Assembly: GCA_043736155.1 (NCBI GenBank)
Contig: JAYTDA010000042.1
Coordinates: forward strand, 1 to 57,327
DNA length: 57,327 nucleotides
DNA from: JANNRR01 sp043736155
GTDB lineage: Bacteria > Pseudomonadota > Alphaproteobacteria > Rhodobacterales > Rhodobacteraceae
Direction: 5' to 3'
Numbering within the stretch: position 1 is the first letter of the stretch; each line of letters starts with the position of its first letter. The notes under the pieces are model-generated. The model worked only from the letters and a program-made list of their open reading frames with translations, had not been told where the DNA came from and ran no database searches. This document shows positions 43,313 through 51,927 of the stretch, piece after piece. The position numbers and the translations under genes are program-made.

Positions 43313-45325
43313 TCAGCGGGCCGCCTGTTCCAGATTGAGCCAGGCCACTTCCGCCGCCGTCAGCGCCAGGGTGACGCCGGGCAGGGTTGAGACGATTTCG
43401 CCGGGGCTGCGCGGCCCGATCAGCGCCATCGACGGGAAACTTTGCCCCAGAACCCAGGCAGTGGCGACGTTGTGCGCCGAAACCCCCCGCTCTGCCGCCA
43501 GTGCCTCGGCCCGTGCCCGCCGTTCGGCGTTTGCCGCACTGCCAAAACAGGTTTCCGGCGCGGTATCGGCAGGCAGCCGGTCACGCAGCGCCGCAGGCAG
43601 GAAATAGCCGCGCGCCTGCGATGACCATGACAGATGCACCATGGCGCTTTGCCGCAGATAGGCCAGCGTTTCCGAGGTGTTGGAGGTGATGCAGCCATCC
43701 CAGACCGGCTTTTCCATCACCGCCAGCGACAGGTTGTTGTTCAGGATCGAAAAGCCCTGCACCCCGGCTTTGGCGGCATGGGCATTCGCCTCTGCCATCC
43801 GCGCCGGGGCCCAGTTTGATCCGCCAAAGATGCCGATCTTGCCCTTGGCCTTCAGCCGGTTCAGCACATCGATGAATTCCGCCACCGGCACCGCCGGGTT
43901 ATCGCGGTGCATGATGTAGATCGGCACCGACGACAGCCCCAGCCGTTCCAGCGAGATATCCAGTTGCGCCTCGATCGCATCGGGCAGGCAATAGGGGGTG
44001 TGCGCCCCCTTGGCGATCACCACCACGTCTTTCGCAACGCCGCGTGCCGCGATCCACGCACCCAGCACCTTTTCATGGAGCCCGCCGCCGTAGACAAAGC
44101 CGGTGTCAAAGGCATTGCCACCCGCCTCGACCCAGGCATCCCAGACAATCGCGCCTTCGGCCAGAGTGTTGCGGTTGTCGCAGCCGAGGATCAGTTGCGA
44201 CATCGGCAGTGCCACTCCGGGCAGCGAAAGTTTCGGCATTGTGGGCAGGCCCTTGGGCATCACCCCGGGCAAGATGCGGTTGGTGGCCGGAAACTCGCCA
44301 AACGCCTTGGTGCCCAGTTCGGCGCGCCAGCGGTCCAGCACCTCGTTGTTGCCGATCGAATCGGCGTGGCTGACCGCAGGGTGCGGCGCTTCCATTGCCC
44401 CGTCGGCAATCGCGCGGCTGACCAGTTCGGCCTCGAACGCGAACAGCATCCGCGGATCACGCAGGGTTTCGGTGCGGGTTTCGGTGCCAACGGTGATGTG
44501 GATGGTGGCATCCGACGGCCCCTTGTTGCGGCCCGGAACCCAGGGGTCGTCGATCACGATCTGGCCTTTGCTGCCGCTGATGATGGCGCGGTTGTCCATG
44601 GTGCGCGCAATGGCAACGCCGATTTCGGCGATAAAGCCACCGGGAAACTGCAACAGGCCGTAAGCCACCGCATCCACCCCGGTCGGCGCCAGCAGGCCGG
44701 TGCCCTTGACCCCATCGGGATTGGCAAAGGGTTTGCCCACCGCCGCCCCGGCAATCAGCCGCGCCAGCGAGACCGGATAGCCACCCACATCCAGGATGCC
44801 ACCGCCACCAAGGGCGGGATCATACAGCCGCGAGGTGGCATCGAACGGGGCGTCAAAGCCGAGCAGAGTGCGGATATGGTGGATTGTGCCAATTTCACCC
44901 GAAGCGATCACCGCCAGCACCCGCGCAATCTGCGGATGACAGCGATACATGAAGGCTTCCATGAAAAAGCACCCGGTCTCCCGCGCCACTTCGGTCACTG
45001 CCACCACTTCGGCGCTGTTCATCCCCGCCGGTTTTTCGCACAGCACCGGCTTGCCGGCGCGCAGGGCGGCAATCGACAGTTCGGCATGCCACGGATGCGG
45101 GGTGGAAATGTAGATCGCATCAACCGACGCATCCGCCATCAGCGCCGCGTAGTCGGCGAACCGCATGGCAGGGTCGATCTTGTAATGGTCGCCAAATGCG
45201 CCCCGGCGCCCCGCGTCACGGCTGGCAATCGCCACCAACTGCCCGCTTTCCGATTCCGCCAGACCATCGGCAAAGTTATGGGCAATTGCCCCCGGCCCGA
45301 TGATGCCCCAACGAATTTTGCCCAT
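43313..45325 (-). CDS. Gfo/Idh/MocA oxidoreductase fused to aldo/keto reductase
   Basis: 670 residues from ATG 45325 (GGAGGGGG upstream). Residues 1-about 335 are a Gfo/Idh/MocA dehydrogenase: NAD(P) loop GIIGPGAIAHNFADGL, EKPAGMN with the conserved Lys, and GGGGILDVGGYPVSLARL. After a linker, about 350-670 form an aldo/keto reductase with the full tetrad D407, Y412 (FDTGFVYGGG), K439 (VVIAKGAH) and H473 (YIMHRDN), and the C-terminal nucleotide site ALIGPRSPGEI. Both halves look active, so one chain may interconvert a sugar hydroxyl and carbonyl with two cofactors. No frameshift or internal start is needed. Substrate unknown. Confidence 0.9.
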   Translation of the reverse strand: MGKIRWGIIGPGAIAHNFADGLAESESGQLVAIASRDAGRRGAFGDHYKIDPAMRFADYAALMADASVDAIYISTPHPWHAELSIAALRAGKPVLCEKPAGMNSAEVVAVTEVARETGCFFMEAFMYRCHPQIARVLAVIASGEIGTIHHIRTLLGFDAPFDATSRLYDPALGGGGILDVGGYPVSLARLIAGAAVGKPFANPDGVKGTGLLAPTGVDAVAYGLLQFPGGFIAEIGVAIARTMDNRAIISGSKGQIVIDDPWVPGRNKGPSDATIHITVGTETRTETLRDPRMLFAFEAELVSRAIADGAMEAPHPAVSHADSIGNNEVLDRWRAELGTKAFGEFPATNRILPGVMPKGLPTMPKLSLPGVALPMSQLILGCDNRNTLAEGAIVWDAWVEAGGNAFDTGFVYGGGLHEKVLGAWIAARGVAKDVVVIAKGAHTPYCLPDAIEAQLDISLERLGLSSVPIYIMHRDNPAVPVAEFIDVLNRLKAKGKIGIFGGSNWAPARMAEANAHAAKAGVQGFSILNNNLSLAVMEKPVWDGCITSNTSETLAYLRQSAMVHLSWSSQARGYFLPAALRDRLPADTAPETCFGSAANAERRARAEALAAERGVSAHNVATAWVLGQSFPSMALIGPRSPGEIVSTLPGVTLALTAAEVAWLNLEQAAR

Positions 45326-45422
45326 GGCTGTAACCCCCTCCGGTGACCGCATGTTCCCGGTTCACCGGCAACCTTCAGCCACTTGGTAAGGGGGCAGATC
45401 AGGGACCGCAAGCGGCTGTGCG

Positions 45423-46094
45423 CTATTCCGGCTGGTTGCGAATCGAGGTGATGGCGGTGGCGGCAAAGGACTTGTTGCCCAACAGGACCAGGGTGGGGGT
45501 GCCATTGACCATCCGCGCCTCGGTGACCAGCGAGTAAACCTCTGCCGGTCTGGTCGTCAGCAGCTTGCTATCCTTGAAGCTCGCGACCTCAAAGGAGTAA
45601 AGGCCGTTCGGCAGGACGATGCCGCCGGTTCCTGCCCCGGCCCAGAAGACCGGATCGGACGCATTCTCGATCTCATAGCGCCCCACCTCTTCCCCGGCAG
45701 AATTCTTTGCCACCACCTCGACATAGTCCGCATTCGGGTCCGGTTCAGGCCAAAGTGCTACTGGTTCGCCGTAGAAATAGGCAGGCGCAGCGGCTTTGGC
45801 CTCCATCCCGACCCAGCCGGCAATTTCGCTCAGACTGCTTTCATTCAACCGGCTGTTCAGGCTTTCCAGCAGGTCGTTGGTCTTGACCTGCTGTTCCACC
45901 CCCGAAAAGGTCGCCAGCTGCACCGCGAAATCAGCCGAGTCCATCGGGCTTGTCGGGTCCTGATTTTTCAGCTGTGTCGTCAGCATCTTCAGAAAGGTTT
46001 CAAAGTCAGAAGCGATGCCGCCTTTCGGTTTTTCGGCAGTCGGGGTGGTGGCAGTCGGGGTGGTGGCTGTGGTAGCAGCGGCGGAAACTTCCAT
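45423..46094 (-). CDS. flgD: FlgD, flagellar hook assembly scaffold
   Basis: 223 residues from ATG 46094, with AAAGGG upstream; ATG 46109 would overlap fliK. The FlgD N-terminal export and cap region IASDFETFLKMLTTQLKNQDPTSPMDSADFAVQLATFSGVEQQV is diagnostic; a FLG-like Ig fold follows. The early Thr/Ala stretch ATTATTPTATTPTA is low-complexity. The hook cap is shed after hook completion. 11 bases after fliK, same operon. Confidence 0.95.
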   Translation of the reverse strand: MEVSAAATTATTPTATTPTAEKPKGGIASDFETFLKMLTTQLKNQDPTSPMDSADFAVQLATFSGVEQQVKTNDLLESLNSRLNESSLSEIAGWVGMEAKAAAPAYFYGEPVALWPEPDPNADYVEVVAKNSAGEEVGRYEIENASDPVFWAGAGTGGIVLPNGLYSFEVASFKDSKLLTTRPAEVYSLVTEARMVNGTPTLVLLGNKSFAATAITSIRNQPE

Positions 46095-46105
46095 GGCGGG
46101 CCCTT

Positions 46106-47998
46106 TCAAAGCCGAAGGTCAAGGCCACCGGCAGCCAGTCGGCGCACCGGGGCGGGGGTATCGGTCAGCGCCGGGGCCTGTTGCCCGGACGCATAGGGTT
46201 GCGCCACCGGTGCCGGTTGCGGCGGCGGTGCCGGGTGACGGCGGTTTTGGCCGAAATCGAGGGTCACCTGGGTAAAGCCGCTGCTGCGCAGGTCCTGCAT
46301 CAGTTGGTCAGCGCTGCGCCGCATCAGTTCCAGCGTTTCCGCCCGGTCGGCATGGATCTGCAGGATCAGGGTTTCACCCTTGGCCAGCAGGACCATCCGC
46401 ACGGCTCCCAGCTCTTCCGGTGACAGCACAACCGTCACCTCCTGTCCGGTGGCGCCCGGCAGTGCCCGCACGACCTGCTGTGTCAGGTCCCTGGTGCTCA
46501 ACGGCGCAACCGGGCCTGCATCAGCGATCAACGGCAGCGCAGCGCCCGCGCCGCCAGACAGGGGAACCGCAGCCTGCAAGGCCTGGCCAACTGCGCCCTC
46601 TGCCGGATCTGGGGTCAGCGCCAGTCGCAGCACGGGCAATCGACCCACAGGTTCCGCCAGCGCCGGAGCATTGTGCCCGGACAGATCGGCACGCTGGGGC
46701 GATCCGGGTCCGGGGCTGGTCACGGGTTTCGGCTCTGCATCCGGGGCTGCGGCGGCCACCGCTGGCAGGGGCAGTTTTCGGGGATCAGCTGGCCCAGATG
46801 CCCCGGGTTCTTCCGGCGCAATTGCCGCAGTATTGACAGTCTGTTCCGCATCGGCAGGTTCATCAGCCGACGGCACGGACTGCCCAACCGCAATGGGTGC
46901 CACACTGACTCTGGGACTCTCGGCAGGTTCAGTCTGGGCCAGGGATGCGGCTGGCTCCGCCAGGGCCCGCAAACGGAACAGGCTTTCCCCAAGGCCGGTC
47001 TGCGGCGGGCTGCGGGGAGCCGGTGCCTGGGCTTCCCTGTCGGGCAAGGGTGCCGCTGGGGCCAAGGGATCGGCCGCAACCTTTGCCAATGGCTCTGCCG
47101 CCTGACCCGGGATTGGTCCCCGGGCAGGGCCTGTGGGTGCCGGGCTCTTGGCGTGCGACCGGTCATGGGCAGTGTTCTGTTCCGGGTCGCCAGCCAGTGC
47201 TCCCTCTGGCTGCACACCATCCGGTTGTGCGGTCACAGCGGTCCTGCGCCACACCACAGCGTCACCGGATTCCACAGCGGATCCTGTGTCAGGGACCTGT
47301 GGGGCCAAGGCGGGCTGTTTTGTGGGTGCAACTTCCGAGGTCTGGAGGCCGGGGTCTGCGGCAACCACCACCGCCGCAGCCGCAGCGGTTCTGCCTGTAT
47401 TGCGGCGGTCCGCGCTGCCACCTGCCGGTTCGGAAACCCGGTCGGCTGCAGGGTCTGAGGCATCCTGTGCGACGACTGGGTCTGCGCGTTTCCCCACGAC
47501 CTCTGGCACAGATTGTTCCGGCAAGGGTACGGTGGTGGTTGGCCACCGGCTGTCGGCTGCGCGGGCCACCGATGCGGGCGGCGCAATTTTTGTTAAGTCG
47601 CTGCTTTCCGCCTTGGCGGAAACTGCTCCAACGGCAGCAGAATCCTTGCCATCAGACACAGCCGTTGCAGCCGCCTTGTGCGATGCCAGCGCCGATACCT
47701 GGCCCCCCACCGCCGCCGCGCCAGCAGACCGGGTTGAATCGTCCGTGTCCCGTCCCCGATGTGCCTTGTGTGGCTGAACCCCGGCGGCAACGGCGCCCTG
47801 TACCGGGGTTTGCGAACCCGGATCCCCCAGGGCATCGCGCCATTTGGCTTCGTCGGCGCGATCAGGTTTGCCGCGACCGTTCCCGGCATGCGTCGCAGCC
47901 GCCTTTGCTGCGTGGCTGCTGGTTATTTGTCTGCTGGCCCTGCTGGCGTGATCGCCTCGCGAGGGCTGTTCCAGATCCGCAGTCAAATATAGCCGCAT
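46106..47998 (-). CDS. fliK: FliK, flagellar hook-length control protein
   Basis: 630 residues, mostly a disordered Ala/Pro/Gly/Glu-rich ruler, as usual for FliK, with a conserved Flg_hook C-terminal domain (about 500-585): QVVRALPGATGQEVTVVLSPEELGAVRMVLLA and LIILQIHADRA-type strand then LMQDLRSSGFTQVTLDFG. Measures hook length and switches export specificity. Upstream of flgD, leftward, divergent from the FlgJ-like gene across 134 bases. Confidence 0.9.
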   Translation of the reverse strand: MRLYLTADLEQPSRGDHASRASRQITSSHAAKAAATHAGNGRGKPDRADEAKWRDALGDPGSQTPVQGAVAAGVQPHKAHRGRDTDDSTRSAGAAAVGGQVSALASHKAAATAVSDGKDSAAVGAVSAKAESSDLTKIAPPASVARAADSRWPTTTVPLPEQSVPEVVGKRADPVVAQDASDPAADRVSEPAGGSADRRNTGRTAAAAAVVVAADPGLQTSEVAPTKQPALAPQVPDTGSAVESGDAVVWRRTAVTAQPDGVQPEGALAGDPEQNTAHDRSHAKSPAPTGPARGPIPGQAAEPLAKVAADPLAPAAPLPDREAQAPAPRSPPQTGLGESLFRLRALAEPAASLAQTEPAESPRVSVAPIAVGQSVPSADEPADAEQTVNTAAIAPEEPGASGPADPRKLPLPAVAAAAPDAEPKPVTSPGPGSPQRADLSGHNAPALAEPVGRLPVLRLALTPDPAEGAVGQALQAAVPLSGGAGAALPLIADAGPVAPLSTRDLTQQVVRALPGATGQEVTVVLSPEELGAVRMVLLAKGETLILQIHADRAETLELMRRSADQLMQDLRSSGFTQVTLDFGQNRRHPAPPPQPAPVAQPYASGQQAPALTDTPAPVRRLAAGGLDLRL

Positions 47999-48132
47999 GT
48001 TCTACCAGCCCCGGCAGGTTTACCGCACAATGACGGCTTCTGCCGCAGCGGCGACTATGGCGGCACAAAGTTACCGGTTCTTTACCCGGACAGGGCCATT
48101 GTGCTGAAACCTGTCCAGATCGAGGAACCAGA

Positions 48133-48432
48133 ATGGAAACCCCGGGCCTGTCCCCTCCACCCGCCAAATCGCCAACCCTGTCGGATCAGGCGCGCGCGGA
48201 TCAGGCGCTGCGCATCGCCGCCAACAAGCTGGAGGCGGGATTTCTGGCGGAAATGCTGAAATCTGCCGGTGCCGGCAAAACCCGCGAAGCCTTTGGCGGC
48301 GGTGTGGGTGAGGATCAGTTTTCGTCTTTCATGGTCGAGGAACAGGCCGCCATGATGGTGGCTGCCGGGGGAATCGGCCTTTCCGAACAGTTGTTCGAGG
48401 CGTTGAAGGCGCGAAGCGGCCATGGACGCTGA
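48133..48432 (+). CDS. Rod-binding protein, FlgJ N-terminal type
   Basis: 99 residues. The FlgJ rod-binding domain AANKLEAGFLAEMLKSAGAGKTREAFGGGVGEDQFSSFMVEEQAAMMVAAGGIGLSEQLFEAL is seen (about 32-93). The muramidase domain found in gammaproteobacterial FlgJ is absent, as in most alphaproteobacteria, so the wall must be opened by a separate lytic enzyme. Overlaps the next gene by 11 bases. Confidence 0.88.
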   Translation: METPGLSPPPAKSPTLSDQARADQALRIAANKLEAGFLAEMLKSAGAGKTREAFGGGVGEDQFSSFMVEEQAAMMVAAGGIGLSEQLFEALKARSGHGR

Positions 48433-48796
48433 AACCGACATTGACACCTTGGACCCGGCAGCCCTGATCGAGGCGCTGCATGGTCTGCTGCACCGCGAAG
48501 GCCAGCAGCTGCGCCGCGCCGACTTTTCCCACCTGGATGAACAGGGTGCCGAAAAGGACCGGCTGATCGACCTGCTGGACCAGTCGCATGTCGGTGATTC
48601 GGCGGCACTGGAAGGGCTGCGCGATCATGCCCGGCGCAATGCGGCGCTGCTGATGGCGTCGCTGCGCGGCATCCGCGCCGCCCGGCGGCGGTTCGATCTG
48701 CTGCACCGGGTGCAGACCAGCCTGAACATCTATGACAATCAGGGCCGCAGGCAGGATGTCACCATTGACCACGCCTCGGTCGAGCGCAGGGCTTAG
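48422..48796 (+). CDS. FlgN-like flagellar export chaperone
   Basis: 124 residues, helical, overlapping the rod-binding gene by 11 bases. LIEALHGLLHREGQQLRRADFSHLDEQGAEKDRLIDLL and the C-terminal TSLNIYDNQGRRQDV resemble FlgN, which stabilises hook-filament junction proteins FlgK and FlgL before export. Similarity is by pattern only; location in the flagellar cluster is the main support. Confidence 0.7.
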   Translation: MDAETDIDTLDPAALIEALHGLLHREGQQLRRADFSHLDEQGAEKDRLIDLLDQSHVGDSAALEGLRDHARRNAALLMASLRGIRAARRRFDLLHRVQTSLNIYDNQGRRQDVTIDHASVERRA

Positions 48797-48894
48797 AATC
48801 CGCGCCTTACAGGGGAGCCGACCTTCAGTCGTCAGTCGCTGCATCAATCGCTCTCCCTGAGTATTTGCGCAAAGAAGAAGTGCAAGTCCGGGTT

Positions 48895-49577
48895 TCATTC
48901 GGAAACTGGCGCAGGGTTTCTGCTGCGAAACCCGGCCTGATGCCAATTCGGACAGGGCAGCGGAATCCGGCTTGCGCCGTCCAGCCGCCCGATCTGTCCG
49001 GCAGACAGGTTCCAGCCCACAGCACCCGGCCCACAGTCCCCAGCCCACAGCACCCAGCCCACAGCACCCAGATTGTCGATCAGCTCCGCCTCGTTCCGCA
49101 CGCCGATGATGACAGTGGCAACGCTGGGCCGGACCAACACCAAGTTCAGCGCGATCTGCGGCACCGAATGGCCGGTTTCGGCAGCCAGTGCATCCAGATC
49201 CTCCATCACAGCGAAAAGCCGTTCGTTCGGCACCGGTGGGGCGGAATCGCCGTTCTGCACCGGATGGCTGGTGGCATCGATCGGATGGCTGCGGCGGTGT
49301 TTGCCCGACATCCGGCCGCAGCCAAGCGGCGACCACACCACTGTGACACCTCCCTGATCCAGCGCCAGCGGCATCAGATCATGTTCAAACTCGCGCTCGT
49401 CCATCCATGGTCAAGGCAAACATCAACCAGCCGCCGCGCCCCGGCGACATCAGTGGCACCCCAATGTTTGCAAAAGTCATTGCCGCCGCCAAAGGTCCCG
49501 GTGCCAAGCGTCAGTTCCGGAACCATCGGCCCCGATCTGCCCAATTGGCTGGATTTCACTGCAGCCCCCTGTTGCAT
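48895..49577 (-). pseudogene. Aldo/keto reductase remnant
   Basis: Leftward from ATG 49577, residues up to VDVCLDHG (49577-about 49405) match the start of an aldo/keto reductase (GPMVPELTLGTGTFGGG). The reading then stops, and a different frame (49404-48895) gives the C-terminal part: REFEHDLMPLALDQGGVTVVWSPLGCGRMSGK, TGHSVPQIALNLVLVRPSVATVIIGVRNEAEL. Roughly 130 residues, including the catalytic FDTxxxY, are missing between, so it is a deletion-plus-frameshift relic. A 14-bp tandem repeat has expanded inside the C-terminal part. It is unrelated to the flagellar genes around it. Confidence 0.85.
49016..49071. repeat. Four-copy 14-bp tandem repeat in the reductase remnant
   Basis: Units CCCACAGCACCCGG, CCCACAGTCCCCAG, CCCACAGCACCCAG and CCCACAGCACCCAG run end to end at 49016-49071. 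Three extra units add 42 bases, that is 14 in-frame codons, to the remnant (GAVGW motif repeated). Confidence 0.9.
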
Positions 49578-49640
49578 GAGCTTGCCAACTGACGGTCAGC
49601 GGGCATGGCGGCCAAGCGCAACGGGGTCAAGCGAAACGGC

Positions 49641-49658
49641 GCGGATCGGTTGATCCGC
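49641..49658. other. Hairpin in the fliC upstream region
   Basis: GCGGATCGGTTGATCCGC forms a perfect 7-bp stem with a GGTT loop in the 284-base gap between the reductase remnant (49577) and fliC (49862). No U-tract follows on either strand, so it is not an intrinsic terminator. Direct repeat CTTAGC-AATCT-CTTAGCC-like (49695-49712) lies nearer to fliC. No convincing sigma-28 or sigma-54 promoter was seen in the gap. Confidence 0.55.
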
Positions 49659-49861
49659 GGGTTGGCTAAAATGCGCGGAAACTCGGGGGATGGTCTTAGC
49701 AATCTCTTAGCCAGTCTGCTGCAGGTTGGTCCGGCACCTCCCTGGGGTGGCGCGATGCCGGCATCCGGCCAACGCACTGGACAGAACGCCATTGCCGCCA
49801 TCCGAAAGGGTGGCTTTTTGAAAAACCGGCGCAAAAGCGCTGAATGACTGAAGGAATCAAC

Positions 49862-51070
49862 ATGTCTAGTATTCTGACCAACACCGGCGCAATGGTTGCC
49901 CTGCAAACCCTCAAAGGCGTCAATGCCAAACTGGGGATGACCCAGGGCGAGATTGCCACCGGCAAAACCGTTTCCACCGCCAAGGACAATGCCGCCGTCT
50001 GGGCGATTTCCAAGGTGATGGAATCGGACGTAAAGGGTTTCAAAGGCATCCAGGACAGCCTCAACCTCGGCGAATCGACCGTTGCCGTGGCGCGGCAGGC
50101 CGCTGAAACCGTGACCGACCTCTTGGTGCAGATGAAGGCCAAGATCGTCGCAGCACAGGAAGACAACGTTGACCGCGCCAAGATCCAGACCGACATTCAG
50201 GCGCTGCAGGGTCAGGTCAACTCGGTGGTCGGTGCGGCACAGTTCAACGGCCTGAACCTGGTCAACGGCACTGCCGGGGCCTCGATCGATATTCTGGCGT
50301 CGCTGGACCGCGATACCAACGGCAACGTTACCGCCTCGTCGATCACCGTCAACACCCAGGACCTGTCCACCGGTGCCTATACCGCCGCCGCAGCCTTTAC
50401 CGGCTCGACCGGGGTTTCGGCCAATGCCGACACTGCTGGCTTCACGCTGGACAACGCCACCGGCACCGGCAACCTGGTGATTGCAGGCGGTGCCGCCTTT
50501 GCGGCGGGCGACAAGGTTTCGGTCAATATCGGTGGCAAGTCGGCGTCCTACACCGTCACTGCCAACGACATCGCTGCGACCACACCGGATGACCTGATTG
50601 CCGTTGGTCTGAAAAATGCCATCGACTCTCTGGGAATTGCGGGCCTGACGGTCGACTATACCAGCGGCACCCCGGGGCAACTGGCCTTTACCAATGCCGG
50701 TACCACCGACCTGACGGTGGCGGCACAATACAAGAACGCCGGCTCCGGTGGCCTGGCCACCATGTCGACGATCGACGTTTCCACCTCGGGCGGTGCCACC
50801 ACCGCCCTCGGCAACATCGAAACCCTGATCACTGCTGCCATCGACGCGTCGGCGGAATTGGGTTCCTCGCAGACCCGGCTGAGCATTCAGTCGGACTTCA
50901 TCTCGAAACTGTCGGATGCGCTGACCACCGGTATCGGCACCATGGTTGATGCCGATATGGAAGAGGCCTCAGCCCGGCTGCAATCGCTGCAGGTGCAGCA
51001 GCAGCTTGGCATCCAGGCGCTGTCGATCGCCAACCAGGCACCGCAGAGCGTGCTGGCCCTGTTCCGTTAA
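49862..51070 (+). CDS. fliC: Flagellin
   Basis: 402 residues from ATG 49862 (GAAGGA about 7 bases upstream). The N-terminal D0/D1 helix MSSILTNTGAMVALQTLKGVNAKLGMTQGEIATGKTVSTAKDNAA and C-terminal QQQLGIQALSIANQAPQSVLALFR form the coiled coils of the filament core; the middle (about 150-310) is variable. Secreted by the flagellar type III apparatus. Followed by flaF and flbT, the alphaproteobacterial regulators that act on flagellin translation and stability, supporting a fliC-flaF-flbT unit. Confidence 0.97.
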   Translation: MSSILTNTGAMVALQTLKGVNAKLGMTQGEIATGKTVSTAKDNAAVWAISKVMESDVKGFKGIQDSLNLGESTVAVARQAAETVTDLLVQMKAKIVAAQEDNVDRAKIQTDIQALQGQVNSVVGAAQFNGLNLVNGTAGASIDILASLDRDTNGNVTASSITVNTQDLSTGAYTAAAAFTGSTGVSANADTAGFTLDNATGTGNLVIAGGAAFAAGDKVSVNIGGKSASYTVTANDIAATTPDDLIAVGLKNAIDSLGIAGLTVDYTSGTPGQLAFTNAGTTDLTVAAQYKNAGSGGLATMSTIDVSTSGGATTALGNIETLITAAIDASAELGSSQTRLSIQSDFISKLSDALTTGIGTMVDADMEEASARLQSLQVQQQLGIQALSIANQAPQSVLALFR

Positions 51071-51087
51071 GGCCGGCCCGGACCTTT

Positions 51088-51111
51088 CCGGGGCACCCAT
51101 CGGTGCCCCGG
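51088..51111. other. Strong hairpin between fliC and flaF
   Basis: CCGGGGCACC / GGTGCCCCGG is a perfect 10-bp stem with a 4-base loop, 17 bases after the fliC stop and 38 before flaF. No U-tract follows. It probably protects the 3' end of the abundant fliC transcript or limits read-through, giving less flaF-flbT than fliC. Confidence 0.7.
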
Positions 51112-51148
51112 ATGCTCCGCGATCACCTGACCATCGGAAGGACATGAA

Positions 51149-51526
51149 GTGAATGCTTTTGACCGGGCCAAAATGGCCTATTCTTCCCCGGCTTCGCCGA
51201 CAAGAACGCTGCGGGGAGCCGAGTATGACGCCTTTGCCAGAATAACCCACCGGATGAAGGCGGCGCATGGTGCAGGCTCTCCGGGTTTCCCGGCCCTGGC
51301 TTTGGCATTGCAGGACAACCGCGCCCTTTGGGCGGTTCTGGCCGCCGATGTGGCGGATGACGGTAACGCCCTGCCGCTGACCCTGCGCCGCCAGATCTTT
51401 GCCCTGGCCAACTTCGTCACCAAATTCACCAGCCGGGTTCTGACCGGGTCGGCCGTTGCAGATGCGCTGATCGACATCAACCTGGCGATCATGCGTGGCC
51501 TGCGCCGCGACGGGGTAGTGGAATGA
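51149..51526 (+). CDS. flaF: FlaF, flagellin biosynthesis regulator
   Basis: 125 residues from GTG 51149, preceded by GGAAGGA; MNAFDRAKMAYSS fits the family N-terminus. PF07309 FlaF motifs: YDAFARITHRMKAA, ALQDNRALWAVLAADVADDGNALP, LRRQIFALANFVTKFT and VLTGSAVADALIDINLAIMRGL. In Caulobacter FlaF promotes flagellin synthesis opposing FlbT. Overlaps flbT by 4 bases. Confidence 0.93.
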   Translation: MNAFDRAKMAYSSPASPTRTLRGAEYDAFARITHRMKAAHGAGSPGFPALALALQDNRALWAVLAADVADDGNALPLTLRRQIFALANFVTKFTSRVLTGSAVADALIDINLAIMRGLRRDGVVE

Positions 51527-51927
51527 GCGGCCTGGTTCTGAAGCTTGCCCCAAAGGAACGCATCCTGATCAATGGTGCCGTCATTGAAAATGGCGACCGC
51601 CGGTCGCGCCTGTCGATCATGACACCAAACGCCCATATCCTGCGGCTGCGCGATGCCATTCACCCCGGCGAAGTCACCACCCCGGTGCGGCGGGTCTGCT
51701 ACATCGCGCAACTGGTGCTGTCTGGCGATGCCGATCCCGGCAATGCCAAGCTGCAGCTTCTGCGCGGCATCGAACAGTTAAGCCAGGTTCTGACCGATCC
51801 CGACAGCCGGCAACACCTGGCACTGGCGACCGCCGCCGTGGTGGAAAATCAGCCCTATATGGCGCTCAAGGCGCTGCGCACCCTGTTGCCACGGGAAGAG
51901 CGGCTGATGGCTGCCCACCGGGGATGA
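51523..51927 (+). CDS. flbT: FlbT, flagellin mRNA repressor
   Basis: 134 residues. GLVLKLAPKERILINGAVIENGDRRSRLSIMTPNAHILRLRDAI is the FlbT (PF07378) signature. In Caulobacter FlbT binds the flagellin 5' leader and destabilises it until the hook is complete; here the target would be the fliC leader upstream. ATGA overlap with both flaF and the DUF1217 gene, suggesting coupled translation. Confidence 0.93.
   Translation: MSGLVLKLAPKERILINGAVIENGDRRSRLSIMTPNAHILRLRDAIHPGEVTTPVRRVCYIAQLVLSGDADPGNAKLQLLRGIEQLSQVLTDPDSRQHLALATAAVVENQPYMALKALRTLLPREERLMAAHRG

Noticed and set aside
49016..49071. Tandem repeats considered as a CRISPR array
   Set aside because: Repeats are contiguous with no spacers and no cas genes are nearby; the same applies to the repeats at 56377-56477.
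49661..49692. Sigma-28-like box upstream of fliC (TAAA then GGGGATGG)
   Set aside because: Only half of the -10 positions match GCCGATAA, too weak to call.
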